Assembly (NCBI GenBank): GCA_005768725.1
Contig: VAFM01000001.1
Span: 124,001-188,000 of the forward strand
From: Blastochloris viridis
Lineage (GTDB): Bacteria > Pseudomonadota > Alphaproteobacteria > UBA2136 > UBA6156
Reading direction: 5' to 3'
Length of the DNA stretch: 64,000 bases
Of the stretch, positions 1 to 7,164 are shown piece after piece. How positions within the stretch are numbered: the stretch's first letter is position 1; each line of letters starts with the position of its first letter. Both the position numbers and the translations under genes were made by a program. Under the pieces are notes generated by a model that did not search any database, was not told where the DNA came from, and was given only the letters and a program-made list of their open reading frames with translations.

Positions 1-425
1 GCACCGTTGTAGGGGGAGTAGAGAACTACCTTAACGAGTTCTAACAGTATATTTCGTGAGCTATCATCGAACTTAGCATTGTTCATAACAAAAACTTTAC
101 GCCCTAAGAGCTTTAAGAGAATCGCCGTAAAAAATACGTATGGTTGTTCATAATGACAAAAAAAGAAGTGATGCTCTTTGAGCGGTATGCAAGTAAGCAT
201 TAGCTTAAGCATAATTTTTACTTGGGAAAGGTTGTGCGTAGACTGATTAAGGAAAAGCGTTTTTTTGACATAACCATTAGTTTCATCAGAAACCCAAGAA
301 TACGTATTGCTCTGTGATGTAACTTCTACACCCACAACTTGATAGTCATGCTCAATAAGGGCACTCAAGCGGTCTTGATGCATAGGCCCAATATTTTCCC
401 ATAGGAATAAAAGTTTAGGCTTCAT
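1..425 (-). CDS. Probable glycosyltransferase, N-terminal part, cut by window edge
   Basis: Only the first 141 codons are inside the window; the gene continues past position 1. The protein begins MKPKLLFLWENIGPMHQDRL and then alternates hydrophobic beta-type strands and helices (for example HHFFFCHYEQPYVFFTAILLKLLG and GRKVFVMNN, given here only as landmarks), which suits the N-terminal Rossmann half of a GT-B glycosyltransferase. The ATG overlaps the stop of the upstream glycosyltransferase by 11 bases, so the two are translationally coupled. It is the last visible member of the gmd-fcl-glycosyltransferase operon and probably transfers a sugar in surface polysaccharide synthesis. No catalytic motif is visible, so the family is an inference from fold pattern and context. 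Confidence 0.6.
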   Translation of the reverse strand, partial: MKPKLLFLWENIGPMHQDRLSALIEHDYQVVGVEVTSQSNTYSWVSDETNGYVKKTLFLNQSTHNLSQVKIMLKLMLTCIPLKEHHFFFCHYEQPYVFFTAILLKLLGRKVFVMNNAKFDDSSRNILLELVKVVLYSPYNG

Positions 426-1605
426 GGAGGCTCCTCAAACTCTTTGTAGAATAAAGTTGTTTGTATCTATCTATAGACTTCAAAAGATTAAAATTTTTGG
501 CTACGAAATCGTAAGATTCCGCACTAAGAGCATCCCTCATTTTTGGTTTATTGAGGATTAGTAGGATTTTTTTAACAAGTTCCTCAACTGAATTATTTGC
601 AAATTGTAGAGTCCATGAATTTGGTAATGCTTCTCTTAGACCAGGAGCGTCTGATCCAATAACAGGTACACCGGAGGCTGCAGCTTCGAGAGCAACTAAA
701 GGTAAACCTTCAAAACGTGAAGGCATTATCACATAGTCGAAAACAGGATAAAGGTTATTCAAGTTATTTACTGGAGTGTGAATAGAAACGGGGAGGGCGC
801 TGTATGCTTTTTCATTTAATAGTTTCTCCTGATGACCAGCTCCAAAAGCATAGACATGAATTCTGTTTTGGTCTTCCTTCGATAAACGAGAGAGCGCATC
901 CAAAAGAATATCAAAGCCTTTTTGTTCAACAAAGCGACCTGCGAAAAGCAATTTCAACTTTTTTTCATGTACGGGCAAGCCCAAGCGTTTCAGTGCATTT
1001 GGACCGCTCCGTTCAGGAACTTTTGATGGTACTAAAACACCATTTGTAATGAATGTTTGATGTGGGCTTGGATTAAGACCGAGAGTGCTACGCATAGCTA
1101 AATAAGCCTGTTCGACATCTTTGGAAATATGCACAACGCTATCCGAGATAAAGGTTCCCTCAACCCATTTTCCAACATTAGGGTAATGCGGCCATAACAG
1201 TTTGGTGTTGTGGATGGTTCGTACAATATGTGGAGAATAACTATGGTTAAGAATTGCTGATAACCTCAATGCATTTGCTAGAACCATATCTGGGAAATCC
1301 GTATGAGAATGGATGACTTCAGGCTTTTCCTTCAACAACAGGCGGGTAAGTTCAATGGATGATACGATGAGTCCCGCATATCGTTTCAAAGTGTTCGTTT
1401 TTGAGATGCCTAATTCAAACCAACCTATGTGATTTTTAGCAAGTTCGTCTCTCAGTTCTTGAGCAAATGGAGTATATTCTTTGTAAATAGTTACAATTGA
1501 AACTTGATAATGTTCAGACGAAATGGCTTTTGCCAGTGCAAAAGCCACTTTTTCAGCTCCGCCTAGCTGGAATGCGGTAATGATATGAAAGATTTTTCTC
1601 TTCAT
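415..1605 (-). CDS. Glycosyltransferase family 4, GT-B fold
   Basis: A 396-residue protein with the two halves of a family 4 glycosyltransferase. The N-terminal part has the glycine-rich acceptor loop (FQLGGAEKV, residues about 12-20). The C-terminal part has AGRFVEQKGFDIL near residues 221-233 and the nucleotide-sugar binding segment EGLPLVALEAAASGVPVI near 300-317. It should transfer a hexose or deoxyhexose from an activated donor to a growing lipid-linked glycan at the inner face of the membrane. It starts 3 bases after the fcl stop, so GDP-L-fucose made by gmd and fcl is a plausible donor, but specificity cannot be read from the sequence. Confidence 0.9.
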   Translation of the reverse strand: MKRKIFHIITAFQLGGAEKVAFALAKAISSEHYQVSIVTIYKEYTPFAQELRDELAKNHIGWFELGISKTNTLKRYAGLIVSSIELTRLLLKEKPEVIHSHTDFPDMVLANALRLSAILNHSYSPHIVRTIHNTKLLWPHYPNVGKWVEGTFISDSVVHISKDVEQAYLAMRSTLGLNPSPHQTFITNGVLVPSKVPERSGPNALKRLGLPVHEKKLKLLFAGRFVEQKGFDILLDALSRLSKEDQNRIHVYAFGAGHQEKLLNEKAYSALPVSIHTPVNNLNNLYPVFDYVIMPSRFEGLPLVALEAAASGVPVIGSDAPGLREALPNSWTLQFANNSVEELVKKILLILNKPKMRDALSAESYDFVAKNFNLLKSIDRYKQLYSTKSLRSLHEA

Positions 1606-1608
1606 GAT

Positions 1609-2538
1609 CTATTGAGACTGCAAAAAGTCATCGTATGTTTTCTCGAGCATTTCGGAGATGCTGATTTGAGGCCGCCATCCCAACGAAAAAATCTTTGAAG
1701 TATCCATGGTTTTCCGTGGGGTACCATCAGGTTTGGATGGATCAGTCGTGATGTCTCCTTCGTAACCAACAATTTTCTGAATCATTGAACATAGCTCCAT
1801 TATGCTATGATCGTGACCAGTACCTATATTGAACATTGACTGTTCGCCTGTATCGTTGGCCAGCAGGAATACGATAGCCTTTGCAAGGTCACTGCTGTGC
1901 AAATATTCCCTACGGGGAGTACCAGATCCCCACACAGTGAAAGTCTTGTCCCCTGCCTTTTTGGCATTGTGCATGCGAACCATAAGTCCCTGTGCCACAT
2001 GAGACTTTTCAGGATCAAAATTATCGCCAGGGCCAATCAGGTTAGGCGGCATGACAGTAATGGCATTAAATCCGTACTGCTGGCGATAGTAGTGAGCCAT
2101 CACGGTGCCTGCTATTTTTGCGACAGCGTAGCCTTTGTTGGTCTCTTCCAAGGGGGCGGTCAGAATATCTTCCTCTTTTATAAGGCGGTCTGGAATCCGA
2201 GGATAAATGCAAGAACTTCCTAAAAAGACGAACTTCTTGCAGCCATTCCGGTAGGCTGCATCAATTGTATTGGTTTGGATTTTCAAATTTGTGGCAAGAA
2301 AATCGGCTGGCCGGTTTTTATTGTCGAATAGACCACCAACGAGAGCTGCGGCCAACACGACATATTCAGGTTGTTCTTTTTGGAAAAAATTGTCTGTGTC
2401 GGCCTGATTGGTTAGATCCAATTCTGCGTGAGTGCGTGTAAGAATGTTTTCAAAACCTTGACTTTGCAATTCACGCAGAACGGCTCCGCCAGCCAGGCCG
2501 CGGTGACCGGCTACATAGATTTTTGCCTTTTTGTCCAT
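1609..2538 (-). CDS. fcl: GDP-L-fucose synthase
   Basis: A 309-residue short-chain dehydrogenase-type epimerase/reductase that converts GDP-4-keto-6-deoxymannose to GDP-L-fucose using NADPH. The NADP-binding loop GHRGLAGGAV is near residues 11-20. The catalytic serine lies in LGSSCIYP near residue 106 and the Tyr-Lys pair in GYAVAKIAG near 136-144. Length is typical for the family (WcaG/Fcl). It lies 12 bases after gmd on the same strand, the usual arrangement for the GDP-fucose pathway, and is followed 3 bases later by a glycosyltransferase. A close relative with another epimerisation outcome cannot be excluded, but pairing with gmd makes Fcl by far the best call. Confidence 0.95.
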   Translation of the reverse strand: MDKKAKIYVAGHRGLAGGAVLRELQSQGFENILTRTHAELDLTNQADTDNFFQKEQPEYVVLAAALVGGLFDNKNRPADFLATNLKIQTNTIDAAYRNGCKKFVFLGSSCIYPRIPDRLIKEEDILTAPLEETNKGYAVAKIAGTVMAHYYRQQYGFNAITVMPPNLIGPGDNFDPEKSHVAQGLMVRMHNAKKAGDKTFTVWGSGTPRREYLHSSDLAKAIVFLLANDTGEQSMFNIGTGHDHSIMELCSMIQKIVGYEGDITTDPSKPDGTPRKTMDTSKIFSLGWRPQISISEMLEKTYDDFLQSQ

Positions 2539-2550
2539 ATAAGTTTAATC

Positions 2551-3666
2551 CTATTCGTAATAGCTCGGAGGTGTGAAGCCGCCATCGCGCAGATAAGCGT
2601 TCTTTTTAGCCAGCTTTAAATCTGATGCCATCATGTCATCAACTAGCATCGGAAGCGTATATTCGGGAGTCCAACCCAATTTAGAGTTGGCTTTTGAAGC
2701 ATCACCCAAGAGAAGGTCAACCTCCGTCGGACGGAAATAACGCGAATCAACGGCGACAACCTCTTGACCTATGGGGAGCTGATACTCAGAGTTTGAGCAA
2801 CTTGCCACATAGGCCTTCTCATCAGCACCCGATCCCTTGAATTCAAGTTCGATACCAACATGTTCAAAAGACATTTTCACGAAATCACGGACAGATGTGG
2901 TTACACCGGTCGCAATCACCCAATCTTCGGGTTTGTCAGCCTGTAGAATCATCCACATCATCCGGACATAGTCCTTAGCATGTCCCCAGTCGCGTTTGGA
3001 ATCCAAATTACCCAAATACAGCTTGTCCTGATGTCCAAGAGCTATCTTTGAGACTGCGCGAGTAATTTTGCGGGTTACGAAGGTCTCGCCGCGGATAGGC
3101 GATTCATGGTTGAACAAGATACCGTTACAAGCGAAGATATTGTAAGCTTCACGGTAGTTAACAGTGATCCAGTAAGCATACATCTTTGCCACAGCATAAG
3201 GGCTGCGCGGATAGAAAGGTGTCGTTTCTTTTTGGGGCGTTTCTTGAACCAACCCGTAAAGTTCGGATGTGGATGCTTGGTATATCTTTGTTTTATCATT
3301 AAGTCCTAGTAATCGAACAGCTTCCAAGATGCGAAGAGTACCAATTCCATCAGCATTAGCCGTATACTCAGGAGTTTCAAAAGACACCTGAACGTGGCTC
3401 ATGGCTGCAAGGTTATAAATTTCATCAGGCTGGATTTTTTGGATCAAGCTCGTAAGATTCATACTGTCCGTCATGTCTCCGTAGTGGAGTATAAACTTTT
3501 GATTTTCAACATGAGGATCTTGATAAAGATGATCAATCCGATCTGTGTTAAACATGGAAGAGCGACGTTTTAAACCATGAACTGTATAACCTTTTTTGAG
3601 GAGAAATTCAGATAAATATGCGCCGTCTTGGCCAGTAACCCCTGTTATTAGTGCAGTTTTATTCAC
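2551..3666 (-). CDS. gmd: GDP-mannose 4,6-dehydratase
   Basis: A 371-residue extended SDR enzyme that removes water from GDP-D-mannose to give GDP-4-keto-6-deoxy-D-mannose, the first step to GDP-L-fucose (also to GDP-rhamnose or perosamine). The N-terminus [19 protein letters not shown] carries the NADP-binding TGxxGxxG motif, followed by the family-specific HGLKRRSS. The Thr/Glu of the active site are in QASTSELYG near residue 130 and the YxxxK pair in [12 protein letters not shown] near 155. [10 protein letters not shown] is also characteristic. It is the first gene of the visible minus-strand operon, and a ~190-base AT-rich stretch upstream probably holds its promoter. Confidence 0.96.
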   Translation of the reverse strand: MNKTALITGVTGQDGAYLSEFLLKKGYTVHGLKRRSSMFNTDRIDHLYQDPHVENQKFILHYGDMTDSMNLTSLIQKIQPDEIYNLAAMSHVQVSFETPEYTANADGIGTLRILEAVRLLGLNDKTKIYQASTSELYGLVQETPQKETTPFYPRSPYAVAKMYAYWITVNYREAYNIFACNGILFNHESPIRGETFVTRKITRAVSKIALGHQDKLYLGNLDSKRDWGHAKDYVRMMWMILQADKPEDWVIATGVTTSVRDFVKMSFEHVGIELEFKGSGADEKAYVASCSNSEYQLPIGQEVVAVDSRYFRPTEVDLLLGDASKANSKLGWTPEYTLPMLVDDMMASDLKLAKKNAYLRDGGFTPPSYYE

Positions 3667-3856
3667 AATAATTTCCTCATATTCGTTATCTGTGGCCGGA
3701 CACTAGGAGAAATTGAATCAAATTTCAACGTGTGTTTATACTTTTTATATAATTAAATTAGTAATTAATCTTGTTATCGGAGACAATTTAACTGCCAGTC
3801 TACCAGCTCGGGTATAGCTAGTGATTGGGAAGTAGTAAAAATTCAATATTTATAAA

Positions 3857-4039
3857 CTATCGCATTCCCATTGAGTTAAGAAGTGCATAACTTCCAACAG
3901 TCAAAATTGAAACCGGCCAAAATATAGCTGCTAGCAGGGCTAGCGATCTATTAGCCACCTTGGGATCGGTTGTAGTTTGCCCGATTACGTAAAATATGGC
4001 CGCAACCATAAGGTAGGCGAATATCCCTAGGTAAATCAT
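3857..4039 (-). CDS. Small two-helix membrane protein
   Basis: A 60-residue product with two hydrophobic stretches, residues 2-20 and 33-53, separated by a short polar loop (TTTDPKVANRS). It begins MIYLGIFAYLMVAAIF. An AAAGGG ribosome-binding sequence lies 7-8 bases before the ATG, which supports translation. No family is recognised. It stands alone between gmd and a plus-strand solute-binding protein, in AT-rich DNA. It could be a real small membrane protein or a chance ORF in low-complexity sequence; the ribosome-binding site and hydrophobic layout favour the first. Confidence 0.5.
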   Translation of the reverse strand: MIYLGIFAYLMVAAIFYVIGQTTTDPKVANRSLALLAAIFWPVSILTVGSYALLNSMGMR

Positions 4040-4266
4040 ATGTTAACCCTTTACTTCGTTGAAGTTAATACTTCTGTTGCTTAACCTAGTTGTTACTGGA
4101 AGCCAAATACTATTTTTACGCCTTATATAAATCAATTGGTTAGTTTGTGATGTTTATAAGTTACAACGGATTAAGTTAATCTTTCGATGGGTTGCTATGG
4201 GAGTCCAATGTGAATAAGACTTTGTGCTGAGACAAGTGTAGTCCCGTTTTTGAAAGGAGCATGCCT

Positions 4267-5781
4267 ATGCGTCTCTCTCGTCGTAGCCTTGTAAAAGGTA
4301 TTGTAGGGGGAGTTGCCATATCGGCATTCCCTAAGATCTCGCATACTGCCGGTATGGACGGGTTCCAGATTGGCTATTTCGTTCCCTCTACATGGGATAA
4401 TCTTCTCTATCCTGCCCGGTTAAATTGGTTGGCCTGGGCTAATCTGGTCAGCTTGAGGCTTCAGCCTTTGGTTCGACTTGCCGGCGAAAACCGGATTGAA
4501 TATGTGCTCGCCGAGCGCATATATGAAAACGGTGCTGGTGACGTCTGGTTTGTCGAAATCAAGTCGGGTGTATTCTGGAACGGGCCAGCAGGGCGTGAGT
4601 CCTTCACGCTGGAACAGGTCGAATCCAACATCCTGTCCTGGATGAAGGATGATCTATCTCAGATCGGCGCCGAATTTCGTCGAAAAGTGAACAAGGTCAC
4701 TCTTGAACAGGGACCATCCGGCTCCCCACGCTTGAAGATCGAGCTGATACAGCCTGATCATCAGTTCTTCTATACGTTCACGTCGTACGCGGCGTTGATC
4801 GGTCATCCGGAAGACAAGGGGCTCTTTACCCCGACAAGTCGGGGGACCGGGCCTTTCAAGGTAGATTCCTTTGAAGAGGGAATGTCTCTGCGTTTCGTAC
4901 CGGAGGACTCTTATTGGGATCCGTCGCACAAGGCGCTCTTTCCGGTGACATTCCGGCAAGGGCAATCGGCATCATCATCTGCATTTGACTTCATTCCTGA
5001 TGTTTCTCCTGACCGCTGGAAACAGCTTCAAGGTGAGGGGATGGCCATTAAGCAGAATGCTTTGGCGGATGCCTTGGTTTTCCACATGGATTGCCGTGAC
5101 GGTCTCTTTCAGGACCCTGCGGTTCGCCAGGCCTTGCGGTTCTTGATCGATCCGCAGGTGATGATTACCAGCGTCTACGGTATGGGCCGCGCCGCGGATC
5201 ATACCCATGTGGCTTCCATTCACCTGGACTCTCCTTCGGGACGCGAAGTGCGCGCCATGTACGATCCTGATCGTGCAAGGCAGTTGCTTGGAGGTCGGTT
5301 GTTGGCATTTCCGCTCTTCTATCCGGCTAGGTTTGCCTGGCAGAAGAATGCGGCGGAAGCTTATGCTGCTGCAGCTGCGAAAGTAGGTGTCATGGTAACT
5401 CCTGTCGCGTGTGGTGACGAGTTTGGTGATCGTTGGAATACCTACAGAGGTGGACTAACGGCCATCAAGTGGCAGCACAGGCCTTTGGCACAACAGCTGT
5501 TCAGTAAGGTCTATACGACCGGTGCGGAGTGGAATCTGTCGGGGTGGAGTCATCCGGGCTTTGACAAAGCGGTGTCAGAGCTTATGTCTGCACCGCTGAA
5601 CACCCCGGCCGTTCAGGCTATGGAAACGGCTATGAGGCTGCTTCAGAAAGAGGGACCTATGGTGCATGCCCTCTGGTTCGACTGCAACAAGGGCTATAAT
5701 CCGGAGAGGGTTGCAGCTTCCACAGTACAGGTAGGTTCTGGAGGGTATATCTACGCCGAGAAGTTGCGGCGAATCGCGTAA
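4267..5781 (+). CDS. Tat-exported extracellular solute-binding protein, family 5
   Basis: A periplasmic binding protein of the peptide/nickel/opine class (SBP family 5) with about 504 residues. The N-terminus MRLSRRSLVKGIVGGVAISA holds a twin-arginine motif (SRRSLVKG) and a hydrophobic stretch, so the folded protein is probably exported by Tat. Family landmarks include the segment after FWNGPAGRESFTLEQVE and the DCRDGLFQDPAVRQALRFL region. Two in-frame ATGs exist: AAAGGAG at 4253-4259 is 7 bases from 4267 but only 1 base from 4261, so 4267 is chosen. No permease or ATPase gene is adjacent, so its transporter must be elsewhere or it acts alone as a sensor/chaperone. A strong hairpin follows the stop. 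Confidence 0.85.
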   Translation: MRLSRRSLVKGIVGGVAISAFPKISHTAGMDGFQIGYFVPSTWDNLLYPARLNWLAWANLVSLRLQPLVRLAGENRIEYVLAERIYENGAGDVWFVEIKSGVFWNGPAGRESFTLEQVESNILSWMKDDLSQIGAEFRRKVNKVTLEQGPSGSPRLKIELIQPDHQFFYTFTSYAALIGHPEDKGLFTPTSRGTGPFKVDSFEEGMSLRFVPEDSYWDPSHKALFPVTFRQGQSASSSAFDFIPDVSPDRWKQLQGEGMAIKQNALADALVFHMDCRDGLFQDPAVRQALRFLIDPQVMITSVYGMGRAADHTHVASIHLDSPSGREVRAMYDPDRARQLLGGRLLAFPLFYPARFAWQKNAAEAYAAAAAKVGVMVTPVACGDEFGDRWNTYRGGLTAIKWQHRPLAQQLFSKVYTTGAEWNLSGWSHPGFDKAVSELMSAPLNTPAVQAMETAMRLLQKEGPMVHALWFDCNKGYNPERVAASTVQVGSGGYIYAEKLRRIA

Positions 5782-5788
5782 ATGACTG

Positions 5789-5817
5789 ACAATGGGGGGC
5801 CTAGGGCCCCCCATTGT
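5789..5817. terminator. Perfect 13-bp hairpin after the solute-binding protein gene
   Basis: Bases 5789-5801 and 5805-5817 are perfect inverted complements around a 3-base loop (TAG). The core is six G against six C. It begins 8 bases after the stop codon. The tail is AT-rich rather than a clean T run, so termination efficiency is uncertain, but position and stability argue for a transcription terminator. Confidence 0.7.
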
Positions 5818-5820
5818 ATA

Positions 5821-5838
5821 TTGTAATATATATTACAA
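5821..5838. promoter_or_regulatory. 18-bp perfect palindrome, possible operator
   Basis: TTGTAATATATATTACAA is a perfect inverted repeat with no spacer, directly after the GC-rich hairpin and about 130 bases before the repeat-protein gene. Long AT palindromes of this form often bind dimeric regulators. Two XRE-type regulators are encoded within 3.4 kb. A chance AT palindrome is possible. Confidence 0.3.
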
Positions 5839-5971
5839 TTATAATTAAATAACTGATTTTATTTTTATAGGGTTCTTTTTCTCGATATTTTTATATACAA
5901 CCTTTTTACAACATAAAGTTGTAGTGCATACGATGCAGTCGGACATCAACCAAACAAGAGGAGTATATGTG

Positions 5972-6724
5972 ATGAGTCCGAATCAAAACCGTATGGCTGT
6001 TGAAAGTCTCGATCTGTCGAACATCGTGACGCGGCTGCAAGCCAAAGAGAAGTTCGATGAAACCCGTGCGCAGGCGGCGGTGGACATGTATCGCCAGTTC
6101 CTGGCAATGGTGCAGGGCCACCCGGAACAAATCATGGTTCCGAATGAGGACGTGGATGCCGCGTGGCACCATCATATCCTTGATACCCAAACCTATGCCC
6201 GGGACTGCGAAGGGTTGTTTGGGCAGTTCCTGCACCACAATCCCAATTTCTACGGGACCGATGCGTTCTTTGCCGCCTGCAAAGAGACGCAGAAGATCTT
6301 TGCTGAGACGCATGGGGACGGTATTTTTATTGAAAACGCAGGCTCTACGCGTGAATCTCCCGCGATGTGTGGTGGTATGCTCAAAGAGGAAACCGCAATG
6401 AATCTGACTGCTGCGGTTTGCAATGGTGAGTTCAAACGAGCTGCGATGTGTGGTGGCATGTTGAAGGATGACACTGGTGTCGATCTGCAGCCTGCCATGT
6501 GTGGGGGAATGATGAAAGAGGAGCAAACCCTCAATCTGAAGTCGTCCATGTGCGGTGGCATGCTCAAGGAAGACAAGGAGTCCATTCTCAAAGCAGCTGT
6601 GTGCAGTGGAGAGTTCAAGCGTGCATCTATGTGCGGCGGTATGTTGAAAAACGATACTGGCATGGAACTGAAGCCGGCAATGTGCGGTGGCATGTTGAAG
6701 GATGATGCGTCGCCAGGGCTGTAG
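5972..6724 (+). CDS. GRDP-like domain protein with eight C-x-G-x-x-K repeats
   Basis: A 250-residue two-part protein. Residues about 10-115 resemble bacterial members of the glycine-rich-domain-protein-like family (recalled landmark: D-x-x-W-H-x-H-I-L-x-T near 62-72, C79, FGQFLHHNP near 83-91). Residues 131-250 are tandem repeats. Cysteines sit at 133, 150, 160, 177, 194, 211, 221 and 238, and each starts C-x-G-x-x-K, six as CGGM(L/M)K and two as C(N/S)GEFK. Spacing is 17-10-17-17-17-10-17, so residues 133-193 and 194-250 are two phased 61-residue blocks. AAGAGGAG lies 8 bases before the chosen ATG. A hairpin and a SET methyltransferase gene follow. The function is unknown; the tail could be a substrate for modification, a metal-binding tail or a structural repeat. 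Confidence 0.85.
   Translation: MSPNQNRMAVESLDLSNIVTRLQAKEKFDETRAQAAVDMYRQFLAMVQGHPEQIMVPNEDVDAAWHHHILDTQTYARDCEGLFGQFLHHNPNFYGTDAFFAACKETQKIFAETHGDGIFIENAGSTRESPAMCGGMLKEETAMNLTAAVCNGEFKRAAMCGGMLKDDTGVDLQPAMCGGMMKEEQTLNLKSSMCGGMLKEDKESILKAAVCSGEFKRASMCGGMLKNDTGMELKPAMCGGMLKDDASPGL
6362..6721 (+). repeat. Coding tandem repeat, two 183-bp blocks of four units
   Basis: The 3' half of the preceding gene encodes eight C-x-G-x-x-K units. Block one begins at codon 133 (6368) and block two at codon 194 (6551), exactly 183 bases apart. The Gly and Cys codons differ between copies (TGT GGT GGT, TGT GGT GGC, TGT GGG GGA, TGC GGT GGC, TGC GGC GGT), while the amino acids stay fixed. This suggests old duplication with selection on the peptide rather than a fresh expansion. 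Confidence 0.9.
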
Positions 6725-6746
6725 TCCTGTCTGGGGAGTTCGTAAG

Positions 6747-6769
6747 GGAGGTGCTCTGCACCTCCTTTT
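6747..6769 (+). terminator. Hairpin with T run between repeat-protein gene and SET gene
   Basis: GGAGGTGC (6747-6754), loop TCT, GCACCTCC (6758-6765), then TTTT. It lies 22 bases after the repeat-protein stop and 20 bases before the SET gene start. It looks like an intrinsic terminator or attenuator that would lower the SET transcript relative to the repeat protein. Confidence 0.7.
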
Positions 6770-6789
6770 AAGGAAAGGGGGAAATTATT

Positions 6790-7164
6790 ATGATTGAAAA
6801 GAGTAAAATTGATATCCAGGTGAAGGCCTATCCAGGTAAAGGACGAGGCGTATGCACAATGGAGAAAGTGAGGGAAGGGGATGTAATTGAGAGGCTTCCG
6901 GTATTAGTCATTGAGCCGGAGATTTATCAGGTGGTGCGTACATTGCCTTTTATTAATCATACCTTTGTATGGGGGGATGGGGCAAAACGAGCGGGTGCCA
7001 TCGGCTTCGGATTTTCCAGTTTGTGTAATCACTCACCGGAACCGAATGCGATTGTGAGAAAAGATTATGCGAACGATGCAATGGAGCTTATCGCTCTCAG
7101 GGAAATACCTGAGGGGGAAGAGGTCACCATCAAATACCACAACGTCTTTTTCAAGGTGGCTTAG
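6790..7164 (+). CDS. Small SET-domain protein methyltransferase
   Basis: A 124-residue protein made almost only of a SET domain, the fold that transfers methyl groups from S-adenosylmethionine to lysine side chains. Visible SET motifs are PGKGRGVCTMEKVREGDVIE near residues 15-34 (the GxG cofactor loop), CNHSPEPNA near 78-86 (the NHS..PN pseudoknot strand), and EIPEGEEVTIKYHN near 105-118 with the late tyrosine. There is no extra targeting domain. AAGGAAAGGGGG lies just before the ATG. It follows the lysine- and cysteine-rich repeat protein by 65 bases on the same strand, so that protein is a natural candidate substrate. Its stop overlaps the convergent methyltransferase gene by 4 bases. The family call is firm; the substrate is inference. 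Confidence 0.88.
   Translation: MIEKSKIDIQVKAYPGKGRGVCTMEKVREGDVIERLPVLVIEPEIYQVVRTLPFINHTFVWGDGAKRAGAIGFGFSSLCNHSPEPNAIVRKDYANDAMELIALREIPEGEEVTIKYHNVFFKVA

Noticed and set aside
6250..6693. Long open frame on the minus strand across the CGGM-type repeats
   Set aside because: It mirrors the plus-strand repeats (PPH units from the complement of CGGM), has no ribosome-binding site, and the plus-strand protein has the folded N-terminal domain.
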